Source of the DNA: Chitinivibrio alkaliphilus ACht1
GTDB taxonomy: Bacteria > Fibrobacterota > Chitinivibrionia > Chitinivibrionales > Chitinivibrionaceae
Direction: 5' to 3'
DNA length: 64,000 nucleotides
NCBI RefSeq assembly: GCF_000474745.1
Contig: NZ_ASJR01000002.1
Span: 1 to 64,000 of the forward strand
Of the stretch, positions 35,608-44,370 are shown one piece after another; the stretch's first letter is position 1; every line of letters begins with the position of its first letter. The notes under the pieces are model-generated. The model was not told where the DNA came from. It did no database searches and saw only the letters and a list, made by a program, of their open reading frames with translations. The position numbers and the translations under genes are program-made.

Positions 35608-36366
35608 ATGACAGAAACGGTGTATAGAGACATTCAGGAGCGAACCCGTCGAGGAGAAAAACTTCTCTGGGTGCTGCTTGATCCAGATGATGCAACCCCT
35701 CGTGAGGCGGGGGAGCGCGCGCGTACGGCAGAGGATCACGGAGCCCATGCCATTCTTGTGGGCGGGTCTCTCATGTCCAGTGTTCATTTTGATGAATTTG
35801 TTTTGTCCGTACGGGATGCCGTGAATATTCCCGTGTTGCTCTTTCCCGGAGATGCCACACAGATTTCTGCCCATGCTCATGGGGTGTTGTTCCTTACGCT
35901 TCTTTCGGGCCGAAACCCCAATTTTTTAATTGGGGAGCAGCTCAAGGGAGCTCCGCGCATTCGCCAAGCCGGTATAGAGCCCATGGCCACAGCCTACCTT
36001 CTTGTTGAGTCGGGAAATACCACCTCCGTGGAGTTTATGAGTAACACAAAGCCCTTGCCACGGGACAAGCCGGATATTGCAGCCATGCATGCCCTTGCCG
36101 CTGAGTATATGGGACAGAAACTACTCTACCTTGAAGCGGGCAGTGGCGCTCATTCCTCAGTACCGCCGGCGCTCATTACGGCTGTTCGTCATAGTACCTC
36201 TCTGCCACTCATTGTCGGTGGCGGCTTGCGTAGTGTGGCCCATGTGCAGGAGAAGCTTGCGGCCGGTGCCGATATTATTGTTACGGGCACTGTTGTTTCC
36301 GAAGCAGGGGGCACACAGACCCTTGCAGATTTTGCGCGGGTGGTGCGTGAGGCATGGCGCAGGTGA
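35608..36366 (+). CDS. Geranylgeranylglyceryl (heptaprenylglyceryl) phosphate synthase
   Basis: 252 residues of the PcrB/GGGPS TIM-barrel family, which joins a polyprenyl diphosphate to sn-glycerol-1-phosphate. LLDPDDATP, HAILVGGSLM, LLFPGDATQIS, LTLLSGRNPNFLIGE, YLEAGSGA and IVGGGLRS are family motifs; the last two bind glycerol-1-phosphate. The enzyme is central to archaeal lipids but also occurs in the FCB group, where the product's role is unclear. I see no partner digeranylgeranyl transferase in this window. GAGG lies five bases before the ATG. Confidence 0.93.
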   Translation: MTETVYRDIQERTRRGEKLLWVLLDPDDATPREAGERARTAEDHGAHAILVGGSLMSSVHFDEFVLSVRDAVNIPVLLFPGDATQISAHAHGVLFLTLLSGRNPNFLIGEQLKGAPRIRQAGIEPMATAYLLVESGNTTSVEFMSNTKPLPRDKPDIAAMHALAAEYMGQKLLYLEAGSGAHSSVPPALITAVRHSTSLPLIVGGGLRSVAHVQEKLAAGADIIVTGTVVSEAGGTQTLADFARVVREAWRR

Positions 36367-36437
36367 TCTTTTTCTGTACCTACTAAAAAAATCAGGCAAC
36401 TGCGTAGCACGTAGTATATATTTTACGGAGGGAGTGG

Positions 36438-36454
36438 GTAGTATAGCATACTAC
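36438..36454. promoter_or_regulatory. Palindrome upstream of the first pseudopilin operon
   Basis: GTAGTAT, three bases, ATACTAC; a further GTAGTATA lies at 36411. It sits 32 bases before the first ATG, so an operator is possible. Confidence 0.35.
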
Positions 36455-36485
36455 TGAAAATCACAATACAAGAACTGGATGGGAC

Positions 36486-37022
36486 ATGAAACATAAGTAT
36501 TCACACGGTTTTACCTTGGTAGAAGTGTTAGTGGTGGTGGCCATAATCGGAATTTTGGCGACCACTGTTACCTTTGCCGTGGGGCCTTTAGTAGAGCGTC
36601 GTCGAGCGGAGGCGCAGGTTGTTTCCCTCTTTTCACAGTTGCGAAATGTGCGGGCAAAGGCCATCGCTCTCAACCGGCGGCTGTACGTTGAGCTACAGAG
36701 TAGTCCCGATGATATTCGTCTTGTCGATGAAAATGACACGGTCTATCCCTCGGTGTTTACAGACCCCCTTGATCTGTTTCAATATGGAGATCTTCCTGCG
36801 GGGCTTGCCGGGTTTGATGGGTCAGAGCCTATTCAGGGAGATTGGGCTAATCATGACAGAATTACCTTTCACCACGACGGCATTGGAACAATTACCTCCG
36901 GGGTGGTGTATCTACAAAATATTCAACGCCCTGATGAAGGGTTTGCCCTGGTTCGAACGTCAGAACGAAATACCTTATCACTCTATTTTTGGGACGGAGC
37001 ACAATGGCTGAAGCGGGAGTAA
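36486..37022 (+). CDS. GspH/FimT-type pseudopilin, operon copy 1
   Basis: 178 residues. Class III signal MKHKYSHG^FTLVEV with Glu at +5 and a hydrophobic helix LVVVAIIGILATTVTFAVG. After processing by a prepilin peptidase it should sit in the inner membrane as a minor pilin or pseudopilin. The globular part has the FimT/GspH look (SLFSQLRNVRAKAIALNRRLYV). First of four overlapping or adjacent genes with H-, I-, J- and K-like products; the same set repeats from 41324. The start of the next gene overlaps its end by 19 bases. Confidence 0.9.
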   Translation: MKHKYSHGFTLVEVLVVVAIIGILATTVTFAVGPLVERRRAEAQVVSLFSQLRNVRAKAIALNRRLYVELQSSPDDIRLVDENDTVYPSVFTDPLDLFQYGDLPAGLAGFDGSEPIQGDWANHDRITFHHDGIGTITSGVVYLQNIQRPDEGFALVRTSERNTLSLYFWDGAQWLKRE

Positions 37023-38602
37023 ATAAACACGGTTTTTCCGTGGCGGAAGTAATGATTGCCATGGTAGTTCTTGGTATTGCCATCACCATTACCACCTCTA
37101 CCATTCTTCATATTGCCCAGCAGGGTGATGACACAAAGGTAAGTAACTACGGCTACATGCTTACCAAGGAAAAATTAATGGAGTATACGCGCGATGGAGC
37201 CCCCTCGCGGAGCGTGGGCACCTACGAAGATACGCAGGAACGTGAGGGGATACGTTATACACGTGAGGCTGAGGTGACCACGGAGCAAACGGTTATTGTC
37301 ACTACGACATGGGCTGTGAACGGCAGAAAAGATTCCGTGGTACTGCGCGGCCGACTCCGTGGATCTCCCTGTCCCGACATAGGGAACAACTCTCCCCCAG
37401 AAAGTCTTACCGTATACCACGGTGTAGCGGGAGACTCCCATTTTACTCTTGAGGACGGTGAGAGTGCGGATGATTCGGTACGGTTTTTTGTTGCTGAAGG
37501 AGACTCTCTCTCCCAAAACACACGCCTTGCCACTTTGGTGGGGCATGATCCTGATATTGAAGAGGGAGATCGCCTCTCCTTTCATCTGGATGATACAGAG
37601 GGGGACAATGCCTTTTTTCGCATTACACGTGATGAACTGTATCCGGCCCAGCCCCTTGATACCGGGGAGTACACCCTCTTCATAGAGGTGCGAGATTGTT
37701 TTGATGAAACTCTTACAGCGGAAATGACTATACTGGTGGAACAGGAGTTTTCCTTCTCCATTACTGTCCCGGATGTGTCCATTCACGAGCACTACCCCGA
37801 TACATCCCCGTACTATGATACGTTTGCCTATGCTGACCCAGATTCTCGCGAGGTGGTGCAGGCAGAACTCACGGGGGGGAGTATTGCATTTTCAGATCTT
37901 GATACAATAGAGCTCATCGAGGACGGCGGTGGTATATTCGCTATTACCGATGAGGGATTGGTGTATATTCAAGAGGGGCGAGAAAAAGATTTGGATTATG
38001 ATACGGGCACGCAAAATTACACCCTCCGTGTTACAGCAGAGTATGATGAAACAAACACTGCCTCTGCGTTTTTTACGGTCTCGTTAAAAGATGTCAATGA
38101 GCCACCCACGGGGGGCACCCTTTCCAATGTTAGGGTGCCGAAAATACCTGTAGGTACTGGATTTACCCCCTCTGTGGGCATACTTCGGGCCGAAGACCCT
38201 GATCGAGATGAGAGCCACACCTTTGAGATCACATCGGGAAGCAATGTCGAAATTACAAATGATTCGATCCTCAGGTTTATTGGCTCTGATGATGAATCGC
38301 CTGAATCGGTTACCATAGAGGTGACAGATCGTCACAATGTAGATTCCGACACGTTTCTGGGAACTGTTTTTACAGAGACAGTTACAGTTAATCTAAAGCG
38401 TAAAGATCATTCATGGTTCCGTAATACAGATAATGTGCCTGTATTTAATGATAACTTTGAATGGGCTTCTGCAGAATTGGGAGATCTTGTTCGTCATGGG
38501 GAGCGTATCTATGAGGTGGTGAATACTGATGGGGCCGCATGGGGGCAGATTTCGAGTGCTAATTTTGAAAAGCGATTTGATGTGCCAGAGGAGAGTGAAT
38601 AA
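37004..38602 (+). CDS. GspI/PilV-type pilin enlarged by cadherin-like repeats and a chitin-binding-type C-terminus, copy 1
   Basis: 532 residues from the ATG at 37004 (GGAG four bases upstream). Type IV signal G^FSVAEVMIAMVVLG. GspI/PilV proteins are usually 120-200 residues; here the pilin head is followed at about 130-475 by beta-rich domains with cadherin-like calcium patterns (DFDETL-like turns, LDYDTGTQNYTLRV, VSLKDVNEPP). The last 50 residues (about 482-518: FEWASAELGDLVRHG, YEVV, AAWGQI) follow a degenerate CBM5/12 pattern (W, GD.V, Y, W). It is probably exposed at a pilus or pseudopilus tip as an adhesin. Confidence 0.82.
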   Translation: MAEAGVNKHGFSVAEVMIAMVVLGIAITITTSTILHIAQQGDDTKVSNYGYMLTKEKLMEYTRDGAPSRSVGTYEDTQEREGIRYTREAEVTTEQTVIVTTTWAVNGRKDSVVLRGRLRGSPCPDIGNNSPPESLTVYHGVAGDSHFTLEDGESADDSVRFFVAEGDSLSQNTRLATLVGHDPDIEEGDRLSFHLDDTEGDNAFFRITRDELYPAQPLDTGEYTLFIEVRDCFDETLTAEMTILVEQEFSFSITVPDVSIHEHYPDTSPYYDTFAYADPDSREVVQAELTGGSIAFSDLDTIELIEDGGGIFAITDEGLVYIQEGREKDLDYDTGTQNYTLRVTAEYDETNTASAFFTVSLKDVNEPPTGGTLSNVRVPKIPVGTGFTPSVGILRAEDPDRDESHTFEITSGSNVEITNDSILRFIGSDDESPESVTIEVTDRHNVDSDTFLGTVFTETVTVNLKRKDHSWFRNTDNVPVFNDNFEWASAELGDLVRHGERIYEVVNTDGAAWGQISSANFEKRFDVPEESE

Positions 38603-39447
38603 TGACACGGAGATATCAAGGGGAAGCATCCTCCTCCTTCCCCACGGGAAATTGTCGTGGCGTAACCTTGGTAGAACTGATTGTATACATGGTGGTAAGT
38701 ATCTTTGTGATCACCTTTTCTCTGGAACTTATCACATCCCTACTTACCAATATGGAGCAAGAGCGTCGCGTGGTGGATATTCAACACGATGGCTCAGATA
38801 TTATCAATATGCTTCTGCGGGATGTGGGCTCCATGGGGTTTAAATACTACCTTGGCACGTCCAATGGCACCGATTTTGTCCGCTATCGTATTCCGGGAAC
38901 ATGGACGGGGGCCGATGTCTATGAGACAGCTCCTGACCCACTTCCCGCAGACTCCGCTGCCTCGTTTTTTGTTGAAAAAGCTGTGGGGGGGGATGTCCTC
39001 GACTCTCTGACGTTCTTTCGCGGGCTCATGGAAACCTCTCTTGAACCGGCAGACCAACCGGCAGAACGGGTCTCCTATTTTGTCAATGGGGGTAAATTGA
39101 AACGGGTTTTGACGTCCTTTGTCGATGGTTCCTATGATGCTGCTCAGGGCGACACCGTGGTGATACATGATAATACCGTGGGGCTGGTATTTACCTTTTC
39201 CCCTGACTATGAACGCTGGTATGCAGATCCTTCAGGACAGCGCGATGAGATTCGCTATATGCGCATCAGCCTGCTTATTCGTTCCACACGGGAGGGAAGC
39301 GTTCAAACCAACCGAGATTTCATTTTGGCACGGGCCGCTGATCTCGAAGACCTGGATACCGATATGGTGTACAGTGTTGAAAGTGACCGGCATTTGTATC
39401 GAAAATATGAAGCAACCGTAGAGGTACCGAGTAATGGAATATTATAA
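38602..39447 (+). CDS. GspJ/PilW-type pseudopilin, copy 1
   Basis: 281 residues. G^VTLVELIVYMVVSIFVITFSLELITSLL is the type IV leader and helix, with Glu at +5; the leader before it (19 residues, ending NCRG) is long. The body is acidic. The start overlaps the preceding stop by one base (TAATG), so translation is coupled. The sequence stays parallel to the paralogue at 43525 (EQERRVVDIQHDGSDIINM, YRIPGTWTG, FFRGLMET), confirming an operon duplication. Confidence 0.88.
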   Translation: MTRRYQGEASSSFPTGNCRGVTLVELIVYMVVSIFVITFSLELITSLLTNMEQERRVVDIQHDGSDIINMLLRDVGSMGFKYYLGTSNGTDFVRYRIPGTWTGADVYETAPDPLPADSAASFFVEKAVGGDVLDSLTFFRGLMETSLEPADQPAERVSYFVNGGKLKRVLTSFVDGSYDAAQGDTVVIHDNTVGLVFTFSPDYERWYADPSGQRDEIRYMRISLLIRSTREGSVQTNRDFILARAADLEDLDTDMVYSVESDRHLYRKYEATVEVPSNGIL

Positions 39448-41050
39448 TTCAAAGGGAATGTCCCTTGCCTACGCCATAATAGCGGTGGTTGTATTAGGGA
39501 TAATTGCGGCAACACTCCTCAGTATTTCTCACAGTCATCGTATACAGGAGATTCAGTATACAAACTCTTTGAGCGCGCGAGCTGCAGTTCATGCGGGGCT
39601 CAATGATGCCCGTTCCTTTTTTGAAAGCCGCGATATGGAAGATTCCGTGGTGGCGTTGTTAAACCGCTGGGTAGATGGTGACGCAGATGCGGTACGGGAT
39701 CGGTGGGTATTAGATCGTGACGTTGGAGATAGTCTCTGGATTGTCTCTGGTAATATGGAGTACCGTGTTGAAGTGGTAGGGTTTGATCCAAACACTTACT
39801 CCATATCGATTTTTTCTGAGGGCGTGGGTCGTGGTGGCGCTCGTGCATCAGCGCTTGGGGTGTATACCCTCCACGGATTAGAACGGAGAGTCGAGAATGT
39901 TACCGTGCCGATTAATGCGTTGCAGATAGATAACGGGAACTACGAGTTCAATGTACAACTAACGATTAATGGGCCAACCTCAGTGCGGCGTGTTATGAGG
40001 ATGAATAACGGACCGGTACGCTTTAACGGTCCCTTTCGGTTTGATGCAGACCATGATGGAGAGCTGGAAACAAGTAGCATTGGTGTCACCACCCGATTTG
40101 ATGGTTCGGCCTATTTTGCCGGTCCACTACATTATGATGGTGGAGAATATCGTTTCATGGATAACGTCGGCTTTGCCCAGGATTTTCGTTATGGATCCTC
40201 AGGGTTTACTATGGAAGGGGGGAACATCTTTTTTAATGGTGCCGTAGATAAGGATGGGGGAGGAACGGATGATCTTGGCGGAGCAGATCTTCATTACTCA
40301 GAGTCTGCCAGTGTGACAACCGCGAATGGAGAAGTGACTCCCTTGGAAAATCAGTTTACCAATAAGGGCAATGTCCATACTGATTATGGAGATGATATTG
40401 ATACTCTGCCCAATCATGTGGGTGTTCATGAAAAGCTCGGCTTGGTACATTTTAACTATAATCTCCCCTTACAGCATGGAGATATATGGCGCCCCACGGG
40501 GCCTATTACGGCAGAAGAGTTAAACACGGAGTTTGCACAACGAGAGCTCTGGGAAGATGAATTTCTTGTGGTTCATTTTGATAATATCAGCTCTGGCGGC
40601 ATGCTTATTCAATCACATGGGGTGGAGTTTGACGGAAAAGCGATTATTATTATTAATGGAGCAGCTTGGCAGGGGATACGTCTCAATACCACCTCCACGG
40701 CAAATGTGGCAATTTATGCAGAAGACTACGATGGGTCCTCCTATGCTTTCCATGAGCCGGAGTATATGCGCGGGTTTATTTATTTTAACTCCGTAAGTGA
40801 TGACAATCAACAAACCTTTCGGGCTCGTCATCCATTGTCTCATTATGACGGGGCTATTTATGCGGGGAAAGATGCGGGGACGAAGTTTGATGGAGGATGG
40901 AATGCTCATCAAATGGTGACCTTTAACCCCGACGTGATCAACGAGCTTGCAGCGGTGGGGCTTTTTAGCGACCCCGATGATTATGAAGAGAATGTTATTG
41001 TGGTTTCTCCCAACGGCATCTCTTCATCGCTTCTGAGCCGTTCGTTCTAA
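39434..41050 (+). CDS. GspK/PilX-type pseudopilin, copy 1
   Basis: 538 residues. Leader MEYYNSKG^MSLAYAIIAV lacks Glu at +5, as expected for GspK/PilX, the tip-capping minor pilin. After the helix and a PilX-like region (ARAAVHAGLNDARSFFES, GRGGARASALGVY) comes a large beta-rich C-terminal domain (about 150-538) with repeated FNGPFRFDAD and FAGPLHYDGG segments, unlike standard GspK. The start overlaps the J-like gene by 14 bases. Confidence 0.85.
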   Translation: MEYYNSKGMSLAYAIIAVVVLGIIAATLLSISHSHRIQEIQYTNSLSARAAVHAGLNDARSFFESRDMEDSVVALLNRWVDGDADAVRDRWVLDRDVGDSLWIVSGNMEYRVEVVGFDPNTYSISIFSEGVGRGGARASALGVYTLHGLERRVENVTVPINALQIDNGNYEFNVQLTINGPTSVRRVMRMNNGPVRFNGPFRFDADHDGELETSSIGVTTRFDGSAYFAGPLHYDGGEYRFMDNVGFAQDFRYGSSGFTMEGGNIFFNGAVDKDGGGTDDLGGADLHYSESASVTTANGEVTPLENQFTNKGNVHTDYGDDIDTLPNHVGVHEKLGLVHFNYNLPLQHGDIWRPTGPITAEELNTEFAQRELWEDEFLVVHFDNISSGGMLIQSHGVEFDGKAIIIINGAAWQGIRLNTTSTANVAIYAEDYDGSSYAFHEPEYMRGFIYFNSVSDDNQQTFRARHPLSHYDGAIYAGKDAGTKFDGGWNAHQMVTFNPDVINELAAVGLFSDPDDYEENVIVVSPNGISSSLLSRSF

Positions 41051-41070
41051 GTACGGCTGTGTTGCCTCGT

Positions 41071-41092
41071 CCTTTGGGGAAAGGCTTTTTTT
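41071..41092 (+). terminator. Small terminator after pseudopilin operon 1
   Basis: CCTTT, four G, AAAGG, then C and seven T (41085-41092 region). Short stem, good T run. Confidence 0.55.
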
Positions 41093-41142
41093 ACCCCCAT
41101 ATTTTTCTCTCTTCCCTGTTTCTCAGAGAGTACTCCTATACA

Positions 41143-41173
41143 AAAGCCCCCTCTTTTAGAATGAGGGGGCTTT
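41143..41173 (+). terminator. Strong hairpin between the two pseudopilin operons
   Basis: AAAGCCCCCTC and GAGGGGGCTTT are perfect 11-base arms around a nine-base loop; only three T follow. Together with the smaller hairpin before it, this separates the two operon copies. Confidence 0.65.
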
Positions 41174-41323
41174 CAGTATCCTCTTTTTGTGCTTTTATGT
41201 AAAACTTCTTCATAAAAAGAAGAGATACAAGGTTGACCTTTTTTACTAAAAATGCAAAATTAAGTGGTAAAATTGTTTTTTTCCGTTATACTTATAAGAG
41301 GAAGCCTTATAGAGCGGGGAACA

Positions 41324-41938
41324 ATGGATGTTTCATCCAAACGCGGGTTTACCCTTGTAGAAGTGTTAGTTGTTGTTGCAATTATTGGTATTTTAGCAAC
41401 AACAGTTACCTTTTCCATTGGAAACCTTGTTGCCCGGAGACGTTTTGAACGGGATATTTTTGCAGTACGATCTCAGTTGAGATCTTTGCGGGCTCGGGCC
41501 ATTGCGGATGATACGCCATACATTGTCGATTTTTCCGGTGGAAACATACAGGTGCACGCCTTTGATGGGCCTTCAGCGGTGATACCGGCAATGCCCTCTC
41601 AGCATCTCCGTGATGTAACCGATGAAGTTCTTCCGGATGGGTTGCGCACTTTGTCTGTTGGCCCCTTTCCCGCAGAGGCTGCATCGCAATTGGGAACGAA
41701 GCTGGGTATATCCCTCTCAACAGAGGCGGTTCAGGGAGACTGGGAGAGTCCTTCGGGCGCCTCCGGAAGTAACCGTCTTATTTTCTTCAATGACGAAATA
41801 GGCTCAATGAATCACGGACTCATATACATTCCAAATACGGAGCTTCCCCAGGAAGGGGCAGCCATAGTTAAAACAGAAGCAGGTACTACCCTGCATGTCT
41901 TTAAATGGAATGGTGGGTCATGGGTACAACGAGAGTAA
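41324..41938 (+). CDS. GspH/FimT-type pseudopilin, operon copy 2
   Basis: 204 residues from the ATG at 41324 (GGGGA upstream); the frame is open further up but lacks pilin features. Leader MDVSSKRG^FTLVEVLVVVAIIGILATTVTF is nearly identical to the copy 1 helix, while the globular part diverges (RRRFERDIFAVRSQLRSLRARAIA, then VHAFDGPSAVIPAMPS). First gene of the second four-gene set. Confidence 0.9.
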   Translation: MDVSSKRGFTLVEVLVVVAIIGILATTVTFSIGNLVARRRFERDIFAVRSQLRSLRARAIADDTPYIVDFSGGNIQVHAFDGPSAVIPAMPSQHLRDVTDEVLPDGLRTLSVGPFPAEAASQLGTKLGISLSTEAVQGDWESPSGASGSNRLIFFNDEIGSMNHGLIYIPNTELPQEGAAIVKTEAGTTLHVFKWNGGSWVQRE

Positions 41939-43512
41939 AAAATTCGGGGTTTTCCGTAGCAGAAGTCATGATTGCCATGGTGGTGCTTGGCATTGGCATA
42001 ACAGTTGCCACCTCGACAATGATGTTTTTATCAGACAGAAGTGGTGATACGCAAGAGAGTAATGTTGCGTATGAATTGACACGGCAGAAGTTGGTTTCTC
42101 TTACGGGAGGGTCTTCTGTTGTTGAGCGAGACGGCAGTGATTCGCCTCAGAGGGACGGAGTGACCTATGATCGTTCCTGGGAGGTAGATGATTCTGGCCA
42201 TCCCGCTGTAGTCACTGTGACAACGGCATGGCAAACCCGTGCAGGACGTTCTGATTCAGTACGACTTACGGGATATATTCGCGGAGATGTCTGTCCTGAT
42301 ATAGAAAATAATGATGCCCCGGATAGTCTTGAAATACGTAATGAAGAGGGAGAGGTGGTTGATCATGATCAGCTTCCCCTTGTTATTACCATACCGGAGG
42401 GCGGCACCAGCGGGATAGATCGGTTTGTGGCTGAACTCATTGGTCATGACCCCGACAGTGCTGAGGGTGATTTTGCCCAGCCATCTCTGGAAGCGGGGGA
42501 GGCGGATAATGATCATTTTCGTATTGTTGGCAGAAAGTTGCATACGGCTGAGGCACTTTCTCCAGGTTCCTATACCGTAGATGTGCTTCTTACTGACTGT
42601 TTTGGAGAAACCCTATCAACATCTATTTCGGTGCATTTGGTGGAGGCGGTACTCCCGCAAATAGAAGACGCTGTGCTCGACACATTATTTGAGCAGGTGA
42701 GCGATGATCCCCAGGTGGAGCGTCTTATTCCAAAGGACACCGTACTGCATACAATGGAAGTAAACAATGCATCACGGGCACAAATTTCGTGGTCCATTGT
42801 GGGCGGGAATCCTGATTCCATCTTTGGAATTCGCAACGAGCAGCCCCATAAGGGCCGTATATATGTACGTGCCCCGGAAGAAATAAACTATGATGAGGGC
42901 GTACAGGAGTACTCCTTACAGATTCAAGGTCTTTTGGGTGATCTTTCCGGCAGTGCCACCGTGACAATACCCATTGGTGATGTTATCCAGACTCCTGAAA
43001 GCACTGCTCTGACTAATACCACCATTGAGGCCGGCTCACCCCAGGGGACGGTGGTTGGCGTGTTTGAAACGGAGGACCCCGATATTGATGCCGATCATAG
43101 CTATGAGGTGTATAACTGGGATGTGCCTGTGGGTGATCTCTTTGCTGCTGTTGAAGACACCCTAGTAGTGAATGCTTCTGCAGGAGTGCCTGCTGATTTC
43201 TCTGGTTCTACCGAAATAAATGTTGAAACGAGAGATCGGGAGGATACTGAAACATCTATCCAAACCACCTTTTTTATAGAAGTAACTCCCGCCCCAGAGA
43301 ATGGAGAAAATGGCGATGATACCGGGGAAAGTGAAGGGAGTGATCCCTGTGCGGGAGTTGATGAGTGGCCATTAGGCTCCTATTCCATAGGTGATTTGGT
43401 TGTAAATAACGGAAAACTGTGGGAGTGTATCAATGCTGGCCAAGGACATAGGGAGCCAAGTGGTCCACACGGTGATCATGGCTGGGAAGAAATTAACGTA
43501 TGTGCACCATAG
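41920..43512 (+). CDS. GspI/PilV-type pilin with cadherin-like repeats and CBM5/12-like chitin-binding C-terminus, copy 2
   Basis: 530 residues. Leader MGTTRVKNSG^FSVAEVMIAMVVLG; the ATG at 41920 is chosen to match copy 1, and an ATG five codons earlier is possible. Cadherin-like domains run to about 455 (LSPGSYTVDVLLTDCFGETL, INYDEGVQEYSLQI). An acidic GENGDDTGESEGSDPC linker leads to the last 55 residues: EWPLGSYSIGDLVVNNGKLW, then EC, P and a final W before the C-terminal Cys. This W/Y-GD-V-G-W pattern is that of family 5/12 carbohydrate-binding modules, which mostly bind chitin. It is a likely pilus-borne chitin adhesin. Confidence 0.85.
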   Translation: MGTTRVKNSGFSVAEVMIAMVVLGIGITVATSTMMFLSDRSGDTQESNVAYELTRQKLVSLTGGSSVVERDGSDSPQRDGVTYDRSWEVDDSGHPAVVTVTTAWQTRAGRSDSVRLTGYIRGDVCPDIENNDAPDSLEIRNEEGEVVDHDQLPLVITIPEGGTSGIDRFVAELIGHDPDSAEGDFAQPSLEAGEADNDHFRIVGRKLHTAEALSPGSYTVDVLLTDCFGETLSTSISVHLVEAVLPQIEDAVLDTLFEQVSDDPQVERLIPKDTVLHTMEVNNASRAQISWSIVGGNPDSIFGIRNEQPHKGRIYVRAPEEINYDEGVQEYSLQIQGLLGDLSGSATVTIPIGDVIQTPESTALTNTTIEAGSPQGTVVGVFETEDPDIDADHSYEVYNWDVPVGDLFAAVEDTLVVNASAGVPADFSGSTEINVETRDREDTETSIQTTFFIEVTPAPENGENGDDTGESEGSDPCAGVDEWPLGSYSIGDLVVNNGKLWECINAGQGHREPSGPHGDHGWEEINVCAP

Positions 43513-43524
43513 GAGACAGCAGCA

Positions 43525-44370
43525 ATGAAAACCACTAATCCACTTGGAAATTCCAGAGGTGTTACCCTTGTAGAGCTTATTGTCTACATGGTGGTAAGCC
43601 TCTTTGTTGTTACGTACTCCCTCGATTTTATCACCTCTCTTCTGACAGGAGCAGAACATGAGCGTCGCGTTGTAGATCTTCAGCATTCCGGGACAGATCT
43701 CATTAACATTATTTCCCGTGATATGGGTACCATGGGGTTTAAACATTATCTTATCGCAGACACTGTGGATTTCGCAGACACTGTGGATTATCGTGAGGAA
43801 CACCGACTAGCCCGTATTCCGGGAACCTGGACCGGAAGCTTTGCCTATTCTTCTCCACCAGACCCTATGCCCAATGATTCCGCCGCCTCGTTTCTATTTA
43901 TTCAAGGCGACGCTTCCCTTATTGATACCCTCACATTTTTCCGTGGTGTTATGGAGACAATCCGCGTACCTGAGCGGGTAGAACAGGTTTCCTATACTCT
44001 CAGTGGTGATTCGCTGTATCGCCGAATCACCCCCCTTGATATAGATCTTTCTTCCCCACCAGAGCCGGAATTTTCAGATTGGGATGCAACGCAGGAGACT
44101 GTTACGGTTCTTGCGGATAATGTGGTTGCTCTTACGTATGAATTTTCCCCTGATTTTCAAACCTGGACAGATGACCCCGAAGGGGGGCGTCATACAATCC
44201 GGTATGTGAGAGTCACTCTGTTGGTTCGTTCTTCTATGCCCGGTGGAGTAGTCACGGAGCGAACCTTTGAATTTCCGGGAGATCGTGAATATACTCCTCC
44301 GGCACAGAGTAAAAATGTATACCGTAAATATGAATCGATCATTGAGGTACCGAGCAATGGAATATTATAA
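43525..44370 (+). CDS. GspJ/PilW-type pseudopilin, copy 2
   Basis: 281 residues, the same length as its copy 1 paralogue. Leader MKTTNPLGNSRG^VTLVELIVYMVVSLFV. AGGAGA lies eight bases before the ATG. Conserved blocks EHERRVVDLQHSGTDLINI, ARIPGTWTG, TFFRGVMET and YEFSPDFQTW match copy 1. A short direct duplication is visible near residues 75-85 (DTVDFADTVDY). Confidence 0.88.
   Translation: MKTTNPLGNSRGVTLVELIVYMVVSLFVVTYSLDFITSLLTGAEHERRVVDLQHSGTDLINIISRDMGTMGFKHYLIADTVDFADTVDYREEHRLARIPGTWTGSFAYSSPPDPMPNDSAASFLFIQGDASLIDTLTFFRGVMETIRVPERVEQVSYTLSGDSLYRRITPLDIDLSSPPEPEFSDWDATQETVTVLADNVVALTYEFSPDFQTWTDDPEGGRHTIRYVRVTLLVRSSMPGGVVTERTFEFPGDREYTPPAQSKNVYRKYESIIEVPSNGIL

Noticed and set aside
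35509-35880. N-terminal extension of trpS
   Set aside because: No synthetase homology; the ATG at 35508 has AAGGAG and starts the class I fold.
41233-41261. TTGACC and AAAATT as a promoter of the second pseudopilin operon
   Set aside because: The -35 is good but the -10 at the right distance is poor, and a TATACT nearby has no matching -35.
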